Below, in pieces: positions 1-11,294 of a stretch of DNA of 64,000 nucleotides. The notes beneath the pieces were generated by a model. The model did no database searches. It was not told the origin of the DNA and saw only the letters and a list, made by a program, of their open reading frames with translations. The stretch is from Helichrysum umbraculigerum (Eukaryota > Streptophyta > Magnoliopsida > Asterales > Asteraceae): the NCBI GenBank assembly GCA_949592205.1, contig CATIUR010000003.1:20682501-20746500 (forward strand), given 5' to 3'. Position 1 is the stretch's first letter; the number at the start of each line of letters is the position of its first letter. The position numbers were made by a program, and so were the translations under genes.

Positions 1-159
1 TTTAACATGTTTTTATATAACACCTCTATCGAGAAGTTATATTTTTAAAAGGTTGAATTTTATATGTTGATAAAATGGTGTAAACTATTACTAGTTATTT
101 GGACTTACGCTTCCGATTTATTATATTTAAATGAGTATAAATGAGGGGTGTTATAGTTT

Positions 160-333
160 GCATCAACAGTCCAAAAACATAGAAGTTGTTGCGCGGTTCC
201 TCCTTCAACTAAAATGACTAAGTTACCCTCACTAAATTCAATTCAAAAAACTAGAACATTAAGGGTATGGTGGTCATTTTAGTTGGCAAGGAACCAACGC
301 GCAACAACTTTCATGTTTTTGGACTACCGGTGC
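160..333. mobile_element. Short foldback (MITE-like) element
   Basis: The two ends are imperfect reverse complements over about 55 bases: both arms contain AGTCCAAAAACAT followed by GTTGTTGCGCG and then AACTAAAATGAC. The centre is about 60 bases and codes for nothing. This is the layout of a non-autonomous inverted-repeat element. I could not settle the target-site duplication or the superfamily. Confidence 0.6.
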
Positions 334-897
334 AAAAAGTAAAGTATAAGGACTGATGGTGCAATTTTATATAAATCACAGGGACCAACCATGCAATTAA
401 TCCTTTATCTTTGATTGAAGGTCTACCAACAAGTCACTATGATCATACTTTTCACGAAACTTGCTTCGGGGTTTGCTCGTTCGCTTTGTGGCACATTTGT
501 AATTGACAAAAAAGGTATGTTCATGCGAAAGCAGATCACCGTATAAAAATGAAATTTCTTAAACATATAATTCTTCTCATCTATCGGATTTCAATCAATA
601 TACCAACCAAGATTTTTCAAGGAGAAATTGACTCATTAATCATGGATCTTCAATGAATGTGTAAGTGTATTGACTTATATATTTTAGTATCTTCTTTTAG
701 GGTTGGTGTCGATTTCTGTATTCTCATTTGGTTAGTTCAGGAGTTTTTGTTAAGTTGTCTCTCTTCTTAGAGTTGGACTGTTGGAGCATGGATCCCTCTC
801 TTATCTTTGTATATGTATATGGGTTTGCTATGAGCACATAATTTACTTAAATAATAAAATTTGTAATTATCATATGTAAAAAAAGGTAAATATTAGA
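334..897. other. Non-coding AT-rich stretch
   Basis: I see no open frame of useful length, RNA gene, LTR end or clear repeat here. It separates two inverted-repeat elements and is ordinary intergenic plant DNA as far as I can tell. Confidence 0.5.
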
Positions 898-1205
898 TTG
901 AATTAATGTGGTGTTTCCATGTCATTTCATGTATGTAACCAGGCTTCCATGTAAGCTAATACATGTATGATTAACTTCATCTTCTCCGATCGACTAACAT
1001 GTAATATTCGGTTACATTTTCGAAAAAAATGCAGCAATTGCGTTTAAATTCGTTGGAAAAGTGGTAGTTGTCGTAAAAGTAACCAAAAGTTAAATGGTAG
1101 TCAATCGGAGAAGATGAAGTTTATCATGCATGTACATGTTATACTTACGTGGAAGCATGGTCACATGTATGAAATAACATGGTAATACCACATCAGCAAA
1201 TTCAA
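898..1205. mobile_element. Inverted-repeat element, about 110 bp arms
   Basis: The left arm (about 898-1004) and right arm (about 1092-1205) are imperfect reverse complements. They share AACTTCATCTTCTCCGAT near the loop and CCATG..ATTTCAT near the tips. The loop is about 87 bases. A 60-residue frame on the minus strand of the right arm is a by-product of the repeat. This is a MITE-like foldback of unknown superfamily. Confidence 0.6.
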
Positions 1206-1257
1206 AGCGTAGCTTGTTAAAAAAATTATTTTGGTAACCTCGAAACATTTTTAACAA

Positions 1258-1381
1258 GTTTGTTATCGACATTGGTAATAAAAATAGTTCGTTGGTGACA
1301 TTGTGACAAAAAGTAAAAAGTTTGTTGTCGACATTAGTAATAAAACCGGTTCATTGATGATATTGGGACAAAAAGTAAAAT
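1258..1381. repeat. Tandem duplication, 62 bp x 2
   Basis: Two adjacent copies (1258-1319 and 1320-1381) both run from GTTTGTT.TCGACATT to GACAAAAAGTAAAA, with scattered substitutions. It directly follows the preceding foldback element and has no coding content. Confidence 0.75.
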
Positions 1382-1484
1382 ACGTTGGCGATCCATACTA
1401 TAGACCCTATAAGAAATGGTAATTACTAATTAGGATGATAATATTTTGTATGTTTTGACGTTTTGAAGTTTTGAAGATGTATAA

Positions 1485-2342
1485 GGGTATACCCAATGGT
1501 TAAGTCGGTTGTCCGTCAGTTGCACATTGACGCTGGTCACTTAAAGGGACACAATTGGCACCATGTAGTCACTTTGGCTTGTCAGTTTTGGGGGTCGGAT
1601 ATCCAATATCCAGTCAATTTTTTTTTTCCTTTTTTATATATAATTAAAGTTAATTGGTAAATGTAGGCCCAAAAATTAAAGTGATGGCGTCACTGAGCGT
1701 AGGGTCAGTCAGTTGTTATGAAGTTTAAGTCAGTTTTGAGAAAAGCTGACGTGGTGCTGATGTGGCACAAACTGACCAGTCGGTTTTCAGTCACTGTTGG
1801 GAATGGTCTAATACCACTCCCTTCGTCTCACTCAAAGTGTCCACTTTGACTATACATACAATTTTAGAAGTCTTCACAAACTACAAGTTTCACCAATCAA
1901 ATAACATATATATATACCCATCAAAATTTGTTTTGATTGGTTGTTACATGAAAATGGACAATTATTTGGAACAACCCAAGATAGTAATCAAAACATTTGA
2001 ATGGGACGGAGGGAGTAAGGCCACTCCCAACAAGACACTGAAATCGACCAGTCAGTTTGTGTTACCTCAGTGTCACATCAGCTTTTTCCAAAACTGACTA
2101 ACCACTGCCAACAATGACCATGTAACTTAAATTTTAAAGCCCCACATTTACCATTATAACGTTAATTCTATACACTATATAAAAAAATTAAAATAAAAAA
2201 GAAAGTGATGTGTCGTCGAATATCCGGCCGAATCCACGGACAGAGTCAAAGTGACATGATGCTGCCAATGGTGTCACTAAAGTGACATCCGTCACTTGCA
2301 AACCGACGCAAGGATGAACTAACTACCCGTTGGGAGAAGTCT
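1485..2342. mobile_element. Long foldback element with a Stowaway-like MITE at its centre
   Basis: The left part (about 1485-1815) and right part (about 2018-2342) are imperfect reverse complements along their whole length. Matching landmarks include ACCCAATGGTTAA against CCCAACGGGTAGTTA at the tips, GTCACTT blocks, GGATAT, and AAAGCTGA near the apex. The Stowaway-like insert sits almost exactly at the apex, so the original element was a nearly pure hairpin of about 650 bases. Long terminal inverted repeats of this kind suggest a MULE or foldback type, but I could not confirm the target-site duplication. No transposase is present. Confidence 0.6.
1817..2015. mobile_element. Stowaway-like MITE (Tc1/mariner type)
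   Basis: The right end reads inward as CTCCCTCCGTCCCATTCAAA, the classic Stowaway terminal repeat, and is flanked by TA. The left end is a slightly decayed copy (CTCCCTTCGTCTCACTCAAA), and its flanking dinucleotide is CA rather than TA. At about 199 bases the length is normal for Stowaway. It has no coding capacity and would depend on a mariner-like transposase elsewhere. The MITE is inserted in the foldback element that surrounds it. Confidence 0.75.
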
Positions 2343-2474
2343 ATGTACTTGTATTACTAAAATATTAGGTGTTTGTTTGTTAGTAATCTGTAAAAAATAA
2401 GATGTTTTATTATAAACTTGAATATTAAGAAGTCAATCAATTTTAGAGTATTGATCAAATTTATCTGTATATAG

Positions 2475-2478
<4 letters not shown>

Positions 2479-2546
<68 letters not shown>
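2479..2546. repeat. (TA)n microsatellite
   Basis: This is an uninterrupted TA run of nearly 70 bases with no gene. Several similar tracts recur between 5.5 and 11.4 kb, where they separate mobile elements. Confidence 0.95.
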
Positions 2547-2548
<2 letters not shown>

Positions 2549-2599
2549 GATCCTTTTTTTAACAAATAAAAGTATAACGGTTCATTGCCATTAAATACT

Positions 2600-2760
2600 A
2601 TAAGTGGCAAAATGAATGGGTCGGGTCGGGTCACGAGTCTAGATGTGTTTGGGTCTAAACCGGTCCGGGTCTAGATGGGTCATTTAGGATGATGGGTCTT
2701 AACGGGCCCGAGTCAAATGGGTCTCGAGTCGGGTCGACCCACCGGGTTTCCACCAAACTT
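2600..2760. repeat. GGGTC-rich interspersed repeat
   Basis: This island is far richer in G and C than its surroundings and is built from variants of GGGTCGGGTC, GGGTCTAG and GGTCGACCC. It looks like a piece of an interspersed repeat common in plant intergenic DNA. No frame or boundary can be supported. Confidence 0.45.
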
Positions 2761-4232
2761 TTTTTATTTGAGTAAAAAATGAAAAAAAACGAGGTGTTAA
2801 AAAATTTTTACCCGCTAGACCCGTATATACCCGTTGGTTAATTGTTATACAATTGGAGGTTATTTAGACCCATCTAAAAAAAGAGGGTACCCAACAAACC
2901 CATCACCTCATACATATTATCCTAATTGACCCATAAATAATCAATGAGTCTAAAATTGACACCTACATTAAATACTTTTAAGTTCGTTTCTATGTATTTC
3001 TTATACACTAAAAAAACAAGAGTGTGATAAAGATACATACATACTTGGAAAGACTTAAAACTAAACCTAAGAATTTGAGAATGACACATATAAAATTAAA
3101 CCACTCAAGGAGAGAAAAAATAATCATCCAATATAAAAACAATGATTCATCTTAAGATTCATTACGTGTTTTTACTTTTTGTGATAGTTTTATTTTTTTC
3201 TAATTACATTTCGTAGTCAAATTTCTTTTAGGGGTGTTGTTTTTGTAGGGTGATATAAGAAATTAGAAAGTAACGGAAGAATTTAGAACCGCCTAATGAA
3301 GTTAACGACCAAATAGGCAAATATAAATAAGTGAAATATGGTTACGACTTACGGTCGATGATTAAGAATTAAAGTGCTTCTCAAAAGAGGATTTTATAAA
3401 TTTGAAAGGAAAAAAAAAACAAATTACTTGACAAAAACAACTTAAGAATTAAGGGATAGTTCAACAAGTTATATAAAACTTAGATAATTATATACATGAG
3501 ATTGTGATTTGCTCCCGAGCTTTTGATAAAAAGAAAAGAGGATAAAAGAATACAAAACGATCGAAAAGAATAAAAGATGAGGAATGATATATATTCAAAA
3601 GTTTTGCGTTCCCGAGTTTGAAAGAAAGAAAAGAACTTTACATGTTTTGTGTTCCCGAGTTGGAAGAAAATGAGAGGAAGTGACCATTTTATAATTAGAT
3701 GAGTCTTCTATCCTTTCATTTCTCATTTCTCTTCTCTTCTCTCCATATAAAAAACTTTGGAACACAAACTTACTTTTCTTATTATTTTCTCTTCTCTCCA
3801 GAAAGTAACTCGGAAGCGGGCTGAGTTTAGCAAGTTTGATTGAGTTGCTCGTCAAAAGGTGGCTACATCGCTATGCAATATGTAATCACAACTTATTGTT
3901 TAGAAAATAAGGAGTAAATTACAAATATGATTCTTGTATTATAAAATTATGTATAGTTTCAGTTTTTGATAATGTTTATTGCATTTTCACTTTCTAGAAG
4001 GCACGCTTTATTACATAACTTTGATCATTTTACGATGGCTAAAATACCCTAATTTTAATAAGTTATATATATTCCTCATCTAGATGTAAGATTATTTTAG
4101 TCATTCGACCATGATTAAGGACTGATAATGTAATGAAATGTACCAGACATGCAAAAAAACTGATGAAGGGACTAAAGTTGTAGAAAATACTACACTATAA
4201 CACAAAGATCATTACAATTTATTTATAACAAG
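2761..4232. other. Non-coding AT-rich stretch
   Basis: There is no supportable gene here. Around 3,595-3,855 the sequence GTTCCCGAGTT.GAA.GAAA occurs twice within about 60 bases, and a polypurine/polypyrimidine switch makes an accidental frame on the minus strand. I see no terminal repeats or RNA genes. Confidence 0.45.
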
Positions 4233-4314
4233 GTGGTGTGATCGCACTCCGTTGCGAAACTCTTATTCTCAAAGTGGTGCGATCGCACTCCGTTGTGAAA
4301 CTCCTATTCTCAAA
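4233..4314. repeat. Tandem duplication, 41 bp x 2
   Basis: Two adjacent copies (4233-4273 and 4274-4314) share GTGGTG.GATCGCACTCCG and GAAACTC.TATTCTCAAA, and differ at only a few positions. The low divergence points to a fairly recent local duplication. Confidence 0.8.
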
Positions 4315-4565
4315 TTTATTCAAGAGAAACAAAACCATTTATTAAATAAGTATGTATTCGATGTCAAAATTTACAATAAACTAAAACTTAATATTGATAA
4401 AAAAAGAAAAGAAAAAAAGTTAAAGATAGAAATACAATAGATAATATACATAGATTATCTTTTAAAGAAAATTAGAAATGATTATTTAGAATGTTAGAGC
4501 ACTTCATTTTATTAACTAATAATTATAGAGCAATATATTAAAATAGGTATATGTTAATTTTATTA

Positions 4566-4821
4566 CTATCTCCGTCTTAAAATTATTGTCCAGTTTTGAC
4601 TTTCTTAATTCATCATTTTTCAACTTTGACCTTACATAATTTTGTTTGTGTTATATAATACTTGATGAAAATTATATCAATGAAAATACATTTAAAACCC
4701 AATCCATTCATATATTTTGTGTCAAGTATTATATAACACAAACAAAAATATTTAAGGTCAAAGTTGAAGAAAAAAGACTTCAGAAAGTCAAAACTATACA
4801 ATAATTTTGGGACGGAGGTAG
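4566..4821. mobile_element. Stowaway-like MITE
   Basis: The left end, CTATCTCCGTCTTAAAATTA, and the inward-read right end, CTACCTCCGTCCCAAAATTA, are terminal inverted repeats of Stowaway type. Both are flanked by TA. The inverted similarity continues inward (TTGTC/TTGTA, then AGTTTTGACTTTCT). The length of 256 bases fits the family and the element does not code. Confidence 0.8.
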
Positions 4822-4823
4822 TA

Positions 4824-5548
4824 TATTGTTAGAGCATCTTCAATGTATACGCTATCTTAGTGCATCAAATTGCACTATTTTAATGTAAAAAAAAAAATCT
4901 TTTGAGAATATGTTTGCACTAAAAAAAAATTGTTCAAATGTGTTACACTAAATTTAACATTATATATTTTTTTAATTTATTTAAAATATACGATCCAACA
5001 ATATAATACTAAAAATTTTAAATACAACTATTAAATTATCATAAGAGATATAATAACAATCATTATATTTACAAAATTTTCTTCGTAGCTTCTTTTTCAA
5101 ATAACTTTTAGAATCTATTTTTCAAATAAAATTTTTTTCAAAATTTTATCATTTTTTTAATTATTTTTATAAATTTTTTTATTTACAATAATCACATTTT
5201 ATAACTTGATAATTATTAATTACATGAATAATATGTGATTATCATGTCATATTTTGTATATTTTGTGATTATCTCGAACACATGATAATCACATTATATT
5301 TGAGAATAATCACATATGATTATCATGTTATATATTGTGATTATCTTAAATGATCACAATAGTAACCACTATAAAAAAATATTTTAAAAAAATAAATGTT
5401 TTTATTTATATTTATATCATTGCTTCTAAAAGTTATTTAATAGTAATCATTGAAAAGTTTTGAAGAATAATGTGTTTCGAATAGTTAAAAAGTGATTTTG
5501 AGGGGTTTCCTACGTTCTCACGAAAATTAGCCTTCTTATTTGAACCCA

Positions 5549-5550
<2 letters not shown>
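4824..5550. other. AT-rich stretch, possibly the end of a (TA)n-targeting element
   Basis: No gene is present. Palindromic AT-rich text around 5,210-5,360 repeats the phrase GATTATCATG in both orientations. The last 40 bases before the next TA tract (TTCTCACGAAAATTAGCC to GAACCCACC) resemble the right end of the element at 9,558-10,149 (TTCTCACATAATGC to GAACCCAACC). It may therefore be a decayed relative whose left end I cannot place. Confidence 0.4.

Positions 5551-5620
<70 letters not shown>
5551..5620. repeat. (TA)n microsatellite
   Basis: This TA run of about 70 bases has one G interruption near its end. It is the first of five tracts bounding a chain of mobile elements. Confidence 0.95.
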
Positions 5621-5986
5621 CTAGTAGTGTGCTCGTGCAATGCAACGGGTTATTATTTATGTTTGATGTCCTGTTATGTTTTTTTAGTTTTTTGTGTTTG
5701 ATTCAGGTTAAAGAGTTTGCATTTAAAATTATAATAATCGATACAATAATTACGATATTAGAATTGATTAATTTATAGAGTTTAAATTAAAATAGATAGA
5801 ATTGTATGATTCAAAAAAAGTTATATAGATCTTATTTGATCTTTTTAGTCAAGTAATTAGAAATTTGAATTAATGATCAAACAATTTAAGATGTTTGACT
5901 TTTTAAGATTGATTTTGAGGGTAATATAGACAATAGCCATTGGTGAGTACAAATATAAGACAAATGTGTAAATGCTTTATATGTAA

Positions 5987-5988
<2 letters not shown>
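5621..5988. other. Non-coding stretch starting with an ACTAGT...CGTGCAATGCA motif
   Basis: The segment begins CTAGTAGTGTGCTCGTGCAA followed by TGCAACGGG. A related phrase occurs at 34,725-34,763. The phrase marks an interspersed repeat common in plant genomes, but I cannot define the element's ends. No coding potential is visible. Confidence 0.4.

Positions 5989-6032
<44 letters not shown>
5989..6032. repeat. Compound (TG)n(TA)n microsatellite
   Basis: A short TG run passes directly into a TA run. It forms the left edge of the 3.47 kb element that follows. Confidence 0.9.
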
Positions 6033-6034
<2 letters not shown>

Positions 6035-7640
6035 ATAGGGATCAATGGAGAAGATTTTTTTTTGGAGAAAGGGGAGGAGCAATCTTGGCCATTAGATGAT
6101 TGATTCAATGGTTAAGATTAGTCAAAGGGGATTATATAACTTTTAACTTTTGTTAATTAAAAGAGAGTGGTAGGGGCAATTGTGTCCTTTTGGTCCATAC
6201 AAAAAAAGGGGAAATTAAACACTTTTATTTGGTAACCGATAGGCTGTCATGCAAAAAGAAAAAAACGATCAAAAACCCTCATCTTCTCCTTCTGATTCGG
6301 CGCATCAACAACAAAAGCAGTAAACCCTAATTCAAAAGTTTCGCTTGTACACAATAGACGAGAAAATAAGAATAGCGGCTGATTCAACAACCACAAATTG
6401 GCGTCATTCTTGTTGGGGGTTTGAAAGCGAATATGGTGAAAGGAGGAATTCTGAATCAAGCGGCTGTGAAAGGTAAGATATTGTGTTGTGTTACTGTTTA
6501 CTGCGTTTATGAGTGGTACAATCGAAGCGACATTTTTGTCAACCATTTGTTTTGGTTCAGTTTTATTTGCAAAAAAATGTGTTGGATATAGTTGCAGTTA
6601 ATTCTCCGTCATCTGTCTATCTCCCTATTGATCGAACTTAACATACATTAATAGTTGGAGGGAAGTTTTTTTGGAGGGAGGTGTAACGCATTAGGGCACA
6701 TATATGACAACCATAGCGAATTTTGAAGTTGATGTTGAATAAAAGCTTATAGTAGGTGAATCGATTACACTCTTGTTGGATTACATGTGGTGTGCATACG
6801 ATTACTGAGTATTTGGGTTTCAATATGATGTGGAAAAAATTAGAAACTTGAAAACTGTATGTGTACAAGTGTTTAGTTAGTTGTTTTTGATGACGAGTGA
6901 TAGCAACTATATTAGTGTAGGAAAGTACATTTAGACAAATGATAACGTGTGTTATGATGTAGCATTATAATGTTATCGATGAGTCAGGTTTGTTTATGAA
7001 TGGCGTAGTATAAATCATGGTTTATTATCAAATTGAAAGGAAGCTAACATTTTGTGAGATTGGCATACTGAATCACAGCCTTGTTTCAGTTAATCAATGC
7101 ATACTTTTTGATGAATCAAACATATGATTCTGTGTGTCGAACATAGAATAGATAAACACAATACAAACATATGAAATTGCAACTTATTATTAATGGCTTG
7201 CTATAAAAAATTTCAGAATCAGACGATTTTTTTGGTTCTTGCATAGTAGTTATGTATGGATTAGTATGAATCACGGTTTATTCTAATTGTTGCAGGTAAG
7301 ACCCAACTATGTGACTCTGTTTCGGATGACGATTTTATGCCACCACCTCGAATGGTGAATGATAGGGTTAACGAAATAAGAGAGGAAAGGCTGGCGGTAT
7401 TTGGAAAATGAAGACAATATGCACAACGTTTTTTTATAGTTAAAAAGTTGATTTATTTTTGTATTTAAGTTAATAACATAGATGACTGGTTTTTTTGTAT
7501 TCATCATCTTTTTACCATAGTGCTATCCGATGGAAATTAGTGTGTGGGAAACATGATTGTGCACACGGGGTTTATCCTTTAGTTATGATAATTGAATCGA
7601 AACGTTGCGGAAAGTATTTGGTAAACCATATAGTATGAAA

Positions 7641-8352
7641 TTGAACATGATTATGATGTCACTTGTGATTGATGAATCGCTGAAGTATATAGCTGACTAG
7701 TTGCGGAAACCTGTATTACAATGGGTAGAGGCTATTGGATCATGGCATTACTATGCTGAAGCATAGTATATGATACACTATATTATGGTAAATTTAATGA
7801 TGCATCATAGTATAACCATGGCTGAACCATATTATAAGAATCGCTGTATGATGCATAGGAATCATATTAATCACAACTATAAAATTTGGTGTTGCGATTA
7901 ACTTATGGATCGATGCGTTAAAAAATCTGGATTAATGTATTTATTGGCAGAATCAACGAGGTAAATTGCTGAATCTATGCGTTAACAAAAATCTACGCGT
8001 TAACAAAATGAACAGGATTACGATGTCACTTGTGATTGATGAATCGATGAATCTATAGCTGACTAGTTGTGGAAACCTATATGACAATGGGTAGAGGCTA
8101 TTGGATCATTGTATGATAATGTTGAAGCATAGTATACTTAACGTTGTATCATGGTAAATTTAATGATGCATCATAGCATAACCATGGCTGAACCATATTA
8201 TAAGAATCGCTGTATGATGCATAGGAATCATATTACTCACAGCTATAAAATTTGGACTTGCGATTAACTTATGAATCTATGCGTTAAAAAATCTGGATCA
8301 ATGTATTTATTGGCAGAATCAACGAGGTTAATTGTTGAATCAATGAAATAAC
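7641..8352. repeat. Tandem duplication, about 345 bp, period about 367 bp
   Basis: Copy one (about 7641-7985) and copy two (about 8008-8352) share long blocks such as GATGTCACTTGTGATTGATG, AACCATGGCTGAACCATATT and TTGGCAGAATCAACGAGGT. They differ by many substitutions and small indels. Neither copy keeps a reading frame. The duplication is internal to the TA-bounded element. Confidence 0.8.
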
Positions 8353-8619
8353 AAAATGAAACATTTAAAAGAATTATTCAAAGGATTTACTAACTGAACG
8401 TCAGAAAAAACTAACAGAATTAATGCAATGGATGTCTGCCTCAACTTTTATAAGTACTAAATAAAAGGGTAAACTAACCGAATCTTTGAAAAAATAAGGG
8501 TAAACTATATGCGCCAAAAAAGTTAGCTTATATAGAGTGTATAATGAACAACCAAAGGTTTATAAAATAGATGCCACAAAGGAACAAATTGTACAAAGAT
8601 TATTTAAAAATTAAAACGC

Positions 8620-9022
8620 CTACTCGTAAAACGAAGAAGGTTCATCGATCGCTAGACTGTTTCTCTTGGCGGCATCGTCTATAGCCTTTTGTTTGCAAGT
8701 GCTTCTATAATGGCCAACGACTGCAATATTTACATGACCGGACCTGCTTATGTGCGTTAGCTATCGCTTTCTGTTTTGCACTTTCAATCCTTCCTTTTTT
8801 GCTTGAGCCGCATCCTATATTACGGCTAACATGAGGATTCTTAATGTTGATGTCTTCGGGCTGCGAGACACCCATTAACATGAGGATTCTTAATGTTGAC
8901 ATCTTCGGGCCACATTCCATTAATGTTGACGCTTCAGATGTACTAGCAATATCATCAATATCATCGGATTCATCTGTTGAATATGTATCTAAAAGTTCCA
9001 TCACTTGTTCATCGTTCTCCAT
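8620..9022 (-). pseudogene. FAR1/FRS- or MULE-like protein, C-terminal zinc-finger remnant
   Basis: On the minus strand an open segment (8705-9022) begins with an acidic, Ser-rich stretch. It then has a PEDINIKNP...GCGSSKKGR...KQKA order and a C-x2-C pair (CKYC), as near the end of FAR1-related proteins, which derive from Mutator-like transposases. The frame stops shortly after the pair. In the next frame the text continues as VGHYRSTC, supplying the expected H and C, and ends at a stop at 8620-8622. So a CCHC finger is split by a frameshift. Within it, 8,846-8,905 carries a short tandem duplication. No upstream transposase core is visible, so this is a fragment. Confidence 0.5.
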
Positions 9023-9492
9023 ATCAATTCACCGTAAATCAAAAGAGTAATAAAATTACTTATGAATTGATCCCAAAAATCGTCACAGGTAATGGTTCAA
9101 GATATACAAGAAATCGATCCCAGGAATTGTAGTAGAAATTGTTGATTATATTAAAATATGCAACGAAAATGAGTATGCAAAGATCAAAGATATTGTCCGA
9201 TGAATTATTCAAACTTGCGTGAATATTCCCCTAAAAAAATCGCCCAAACATACTAGGATCAATCTAAAAGTGAGAATGAATTGTGAAGATATTTGTTGAT
9301 AGCTTCCTAAAATATTGGAGATTCACTCTTGTTACAGGAAACCGCCGATTTGAATGCATTTAAATTACATGATATTAAATTTAATAACCAAATTACAAAA
9401 GACTAATATACCTTTTGACCTAAAATTGATATGATTGGTCAGGATTCCTTCTCCCTCTTCTCCATAAAATTTATATACTTTTTAGATCCCCC

Positions 9493-9498
<6 letters not shown>

Positions 9499-9557
<59 letters not shown>
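9499..9557. repeat. (TA)n microsatellite
   Basis: This TA run of about 59 bases lies between two mobile elements. A run of Ile-Tyr codons in any frame here is meaningless. Confidence 0.95.
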
Positions 9558-9562
<5 letters not shown>

Positions 9563-10147
9563 TGGGATCTGGTGAGAACACTATGTATATGTGAAAACGG
9601 TGAAAACATATCCTAGCCATCTATTTTTTGATCAAAAAACTTGATTTTGGAGATGACAATTTTGTAATTATTTTGAAGTTTGATTTTAGCAGGTTCACAT
9701 AAGGATTACTGGGGTGAAGTTTAATTTTTTTTGCTTCTCAAAAGTTTAAACATGCTGAAGTTTTATTCTTTTATTTTTAACAATATGTTTGAAGTAGTGA
9801 ATCAATATGTATAAACCTTACCCTCTTCAAAAATTAATGTTAACTAAAAAAAATTAACTTCGTCTTATTAAAAACTATGTGAACCTATAAAAATAAGCAT
9901 TCTTAACTTCAGGACCTTATGTTAACAAATGAAAAAAAAAAAAAAAAACTTCATTTCAGCAAACTAATGTGAAGCCAGGAAAAAAAACCTTCACCTGAGT
10001 AAAAGTGATGTGAACCTGTCAAAATCACACTTCAAAATATTTATAAAATTGTCACCTTCAAAATTGGGATTTTTTAATCAAAAAATGGATGACTATGATG
10101 TGTTCTCAGCTTTCTCACATAATGCTTTTGTTCTCACTAGAACCCAA

Positions 10148-10149
<2 letters not shown>
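9558..10149. mobile_element. MITE with long terminal inverted repeats, inserted in (TA)n
   Basis: The first and last about 160 bases are imperfect reverse complements. Left landmarks are TTTGGGATCTGGTGAGAACA, GTGAAAACGGTGAAAACA, TTTTTTGATCAAAAAACTT and GCAGGTTCACAT. Read inward, the right end gives TTGGGTTCTAGTGAGAACA, GAGAAAGCTGAGAACACAT, TTTTTTGATTAAAAAATC and GACAGGTTCACAT. Both ends abut TA tracts, as in MITE families that target TA microsatellites (the rice Micron type). At about 590 bases it is non-coding. Confidence 0.75.

Positions 10150-10202
<53 letters not shown>
10150..10202. repeat. (TA)n microsatellite
   Basis: This TA run of 53 bases forms both the right edge of the preceding MITE and the left edge of the next element. 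Confidence 0.95.
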
Positions 10203-10205
<3 letters not shown>

Positions 10206-11291
10206 GTTGGTTATTGTAGAATAATGTTTATGGTGGAATAAATAGAATAAATCTTGGACCATTGGATGCATTGTTGACAGGATTAAACTTTTAAGATGGT
10301 CAAAAACACATTAAATATCATTCAAGGGCAAAATAGACTTTTGAAACACACATTAAACACCATTTTTTTTGTTTAAATACAGTTCTGGAGAATCAAATCG
10401 TTAACTTGTTTATAATTTTATATGATTTTATTTGTATCCACCAAGAGCAGGAATCGAAATTAAACAATATTAAAAACGAGTTGATGCACCAAGTTACTAA
10501 CTTGATACACATTACATATATTAAACAAAAAATGAGAAGTAAAATCTTAATCAGTATACAAACTTCGATTCAGTAAGATTTACACTTTTTGATACAACTT
10601 AGATTAACAAATTTGAACCAAAAAACAGTGATTCACAAACAAAACATCGATTCACAAACAGAATATTGATCCACAATTTAAGCATTGATTCACAACTGTA
10701 CAGCTTGATTTTCTATTTCAAAACTTGATGCACATGGACCTGATTCACAACAAAATCATAAGAGCAACCAAATGAATTCACATAAAATTGTGAAAACAGA
10801 ATATGATGATGGTGGTCCTGAGATCTTTCGACCGTGGCAATAATTTAATAACGTGCTCTGACTTTGACGATTGACCATTGCTTATGTCGATAGCTGCGGT
10901 CAATCGAAATCAGAAGACGATGCTTGTGTCGATGGTCGTGGTCTCATTAAAATCAGAAGATGGTGGTTGTGAATTAGGTCCATGGTTATTCTTCATGCGG
11001 AGATGATGACAACCGGAAAAATGAGACGGTTGTCAAAACACAGAGAGAGCGAGAGTGATAAGACGACATCACAAGGAACTAGGATATAAAAATATGGTTT
11101 TTGTTTGGAGAGGATTCACAGAACGGTTTGGAAAAGAGAAAGAGGTGGAAGGAGTTTTTTAAGGAGTATTAAATGTTTGAGTAAAATGCCTAAAACAATC
11201 TTTGACTCCACTTAATTTCTTTTAAAATATTAAAGCTTTTATTTTTATTCTATTTATTCTATTATAAAGTTTATTCTATTTGATCCAAACC

Positions 11292-11294
<3 letters not shown>
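10203..11294. mobile_element. (TA)n-bounded element with short terminal inverted repeats
   Basis: The left end (GGGGTTGGTTATTGTAGAAT, then GGTGGAATAAATAGAATAAA) is an imperfect inverted copy of the right end (read inward AAAGGGTTTGGATCAAATAG, then ATAGAATAAATAGAATAAA). The repeat is about 55 bases. The phrase CTTGGACCATTGGATGCATT just inside the left end is typical of plant TIR elements. The 1.09 kb interior repeats the words TTGATTCACAAAC/TTGATCCACAA but has no open frame. Confidence 0.6.

Larger units (their letters stand above)
6033..9498. mobile_element. 3.47 kb (TA)n-bounded element with a FAR1-like fragment
   Basis: The element lies exactly between two TA tracts. Its left end (GGATAGGGATCAATGGAGAA, then GGAGAAAGGGGAGGAGCAAT) is an imperfect inverted copy of its right end (read inward GTTGGGGGATCT, then GGAGAAGAGGGAGAAGGAAT). 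The phrase TTGGCCATTAGATGATTGAT just inside the left end is typical of plant TIR elements. Inside are a 345-base tandem duplication (7641-8352) and a broken FAR1/MULE-like protein tail on the minus strand. Most of the rest is non-coding. It could be a decayed MULE or a carrier that captured the fragment. Confidence 0.55.

Noticed and set aside
1762..2097. 111-codon ORF
   Set aside because: It lies across the apex of a foldback element and its Stowaway insert; the frame is a by-product of inverted repeats.
3595..3855. 86-codon minus-strand ORF
   Set aside because: It arises from purine-rich and pyrimidine-rich low-complexity DNA with no domain pattern.
6430..6480. ATGGTGAAAGGAGGAATTCTG as start of a host gene with an intron
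   Set aside because: The frame closes quickly, no further exon can be supported, and it lies within a mobile element.
9431..10219. Small ORFs with long Ile-Tyr runs
   Set aside because: They are translations of (TA)n microsatellites and carry no protein signal.
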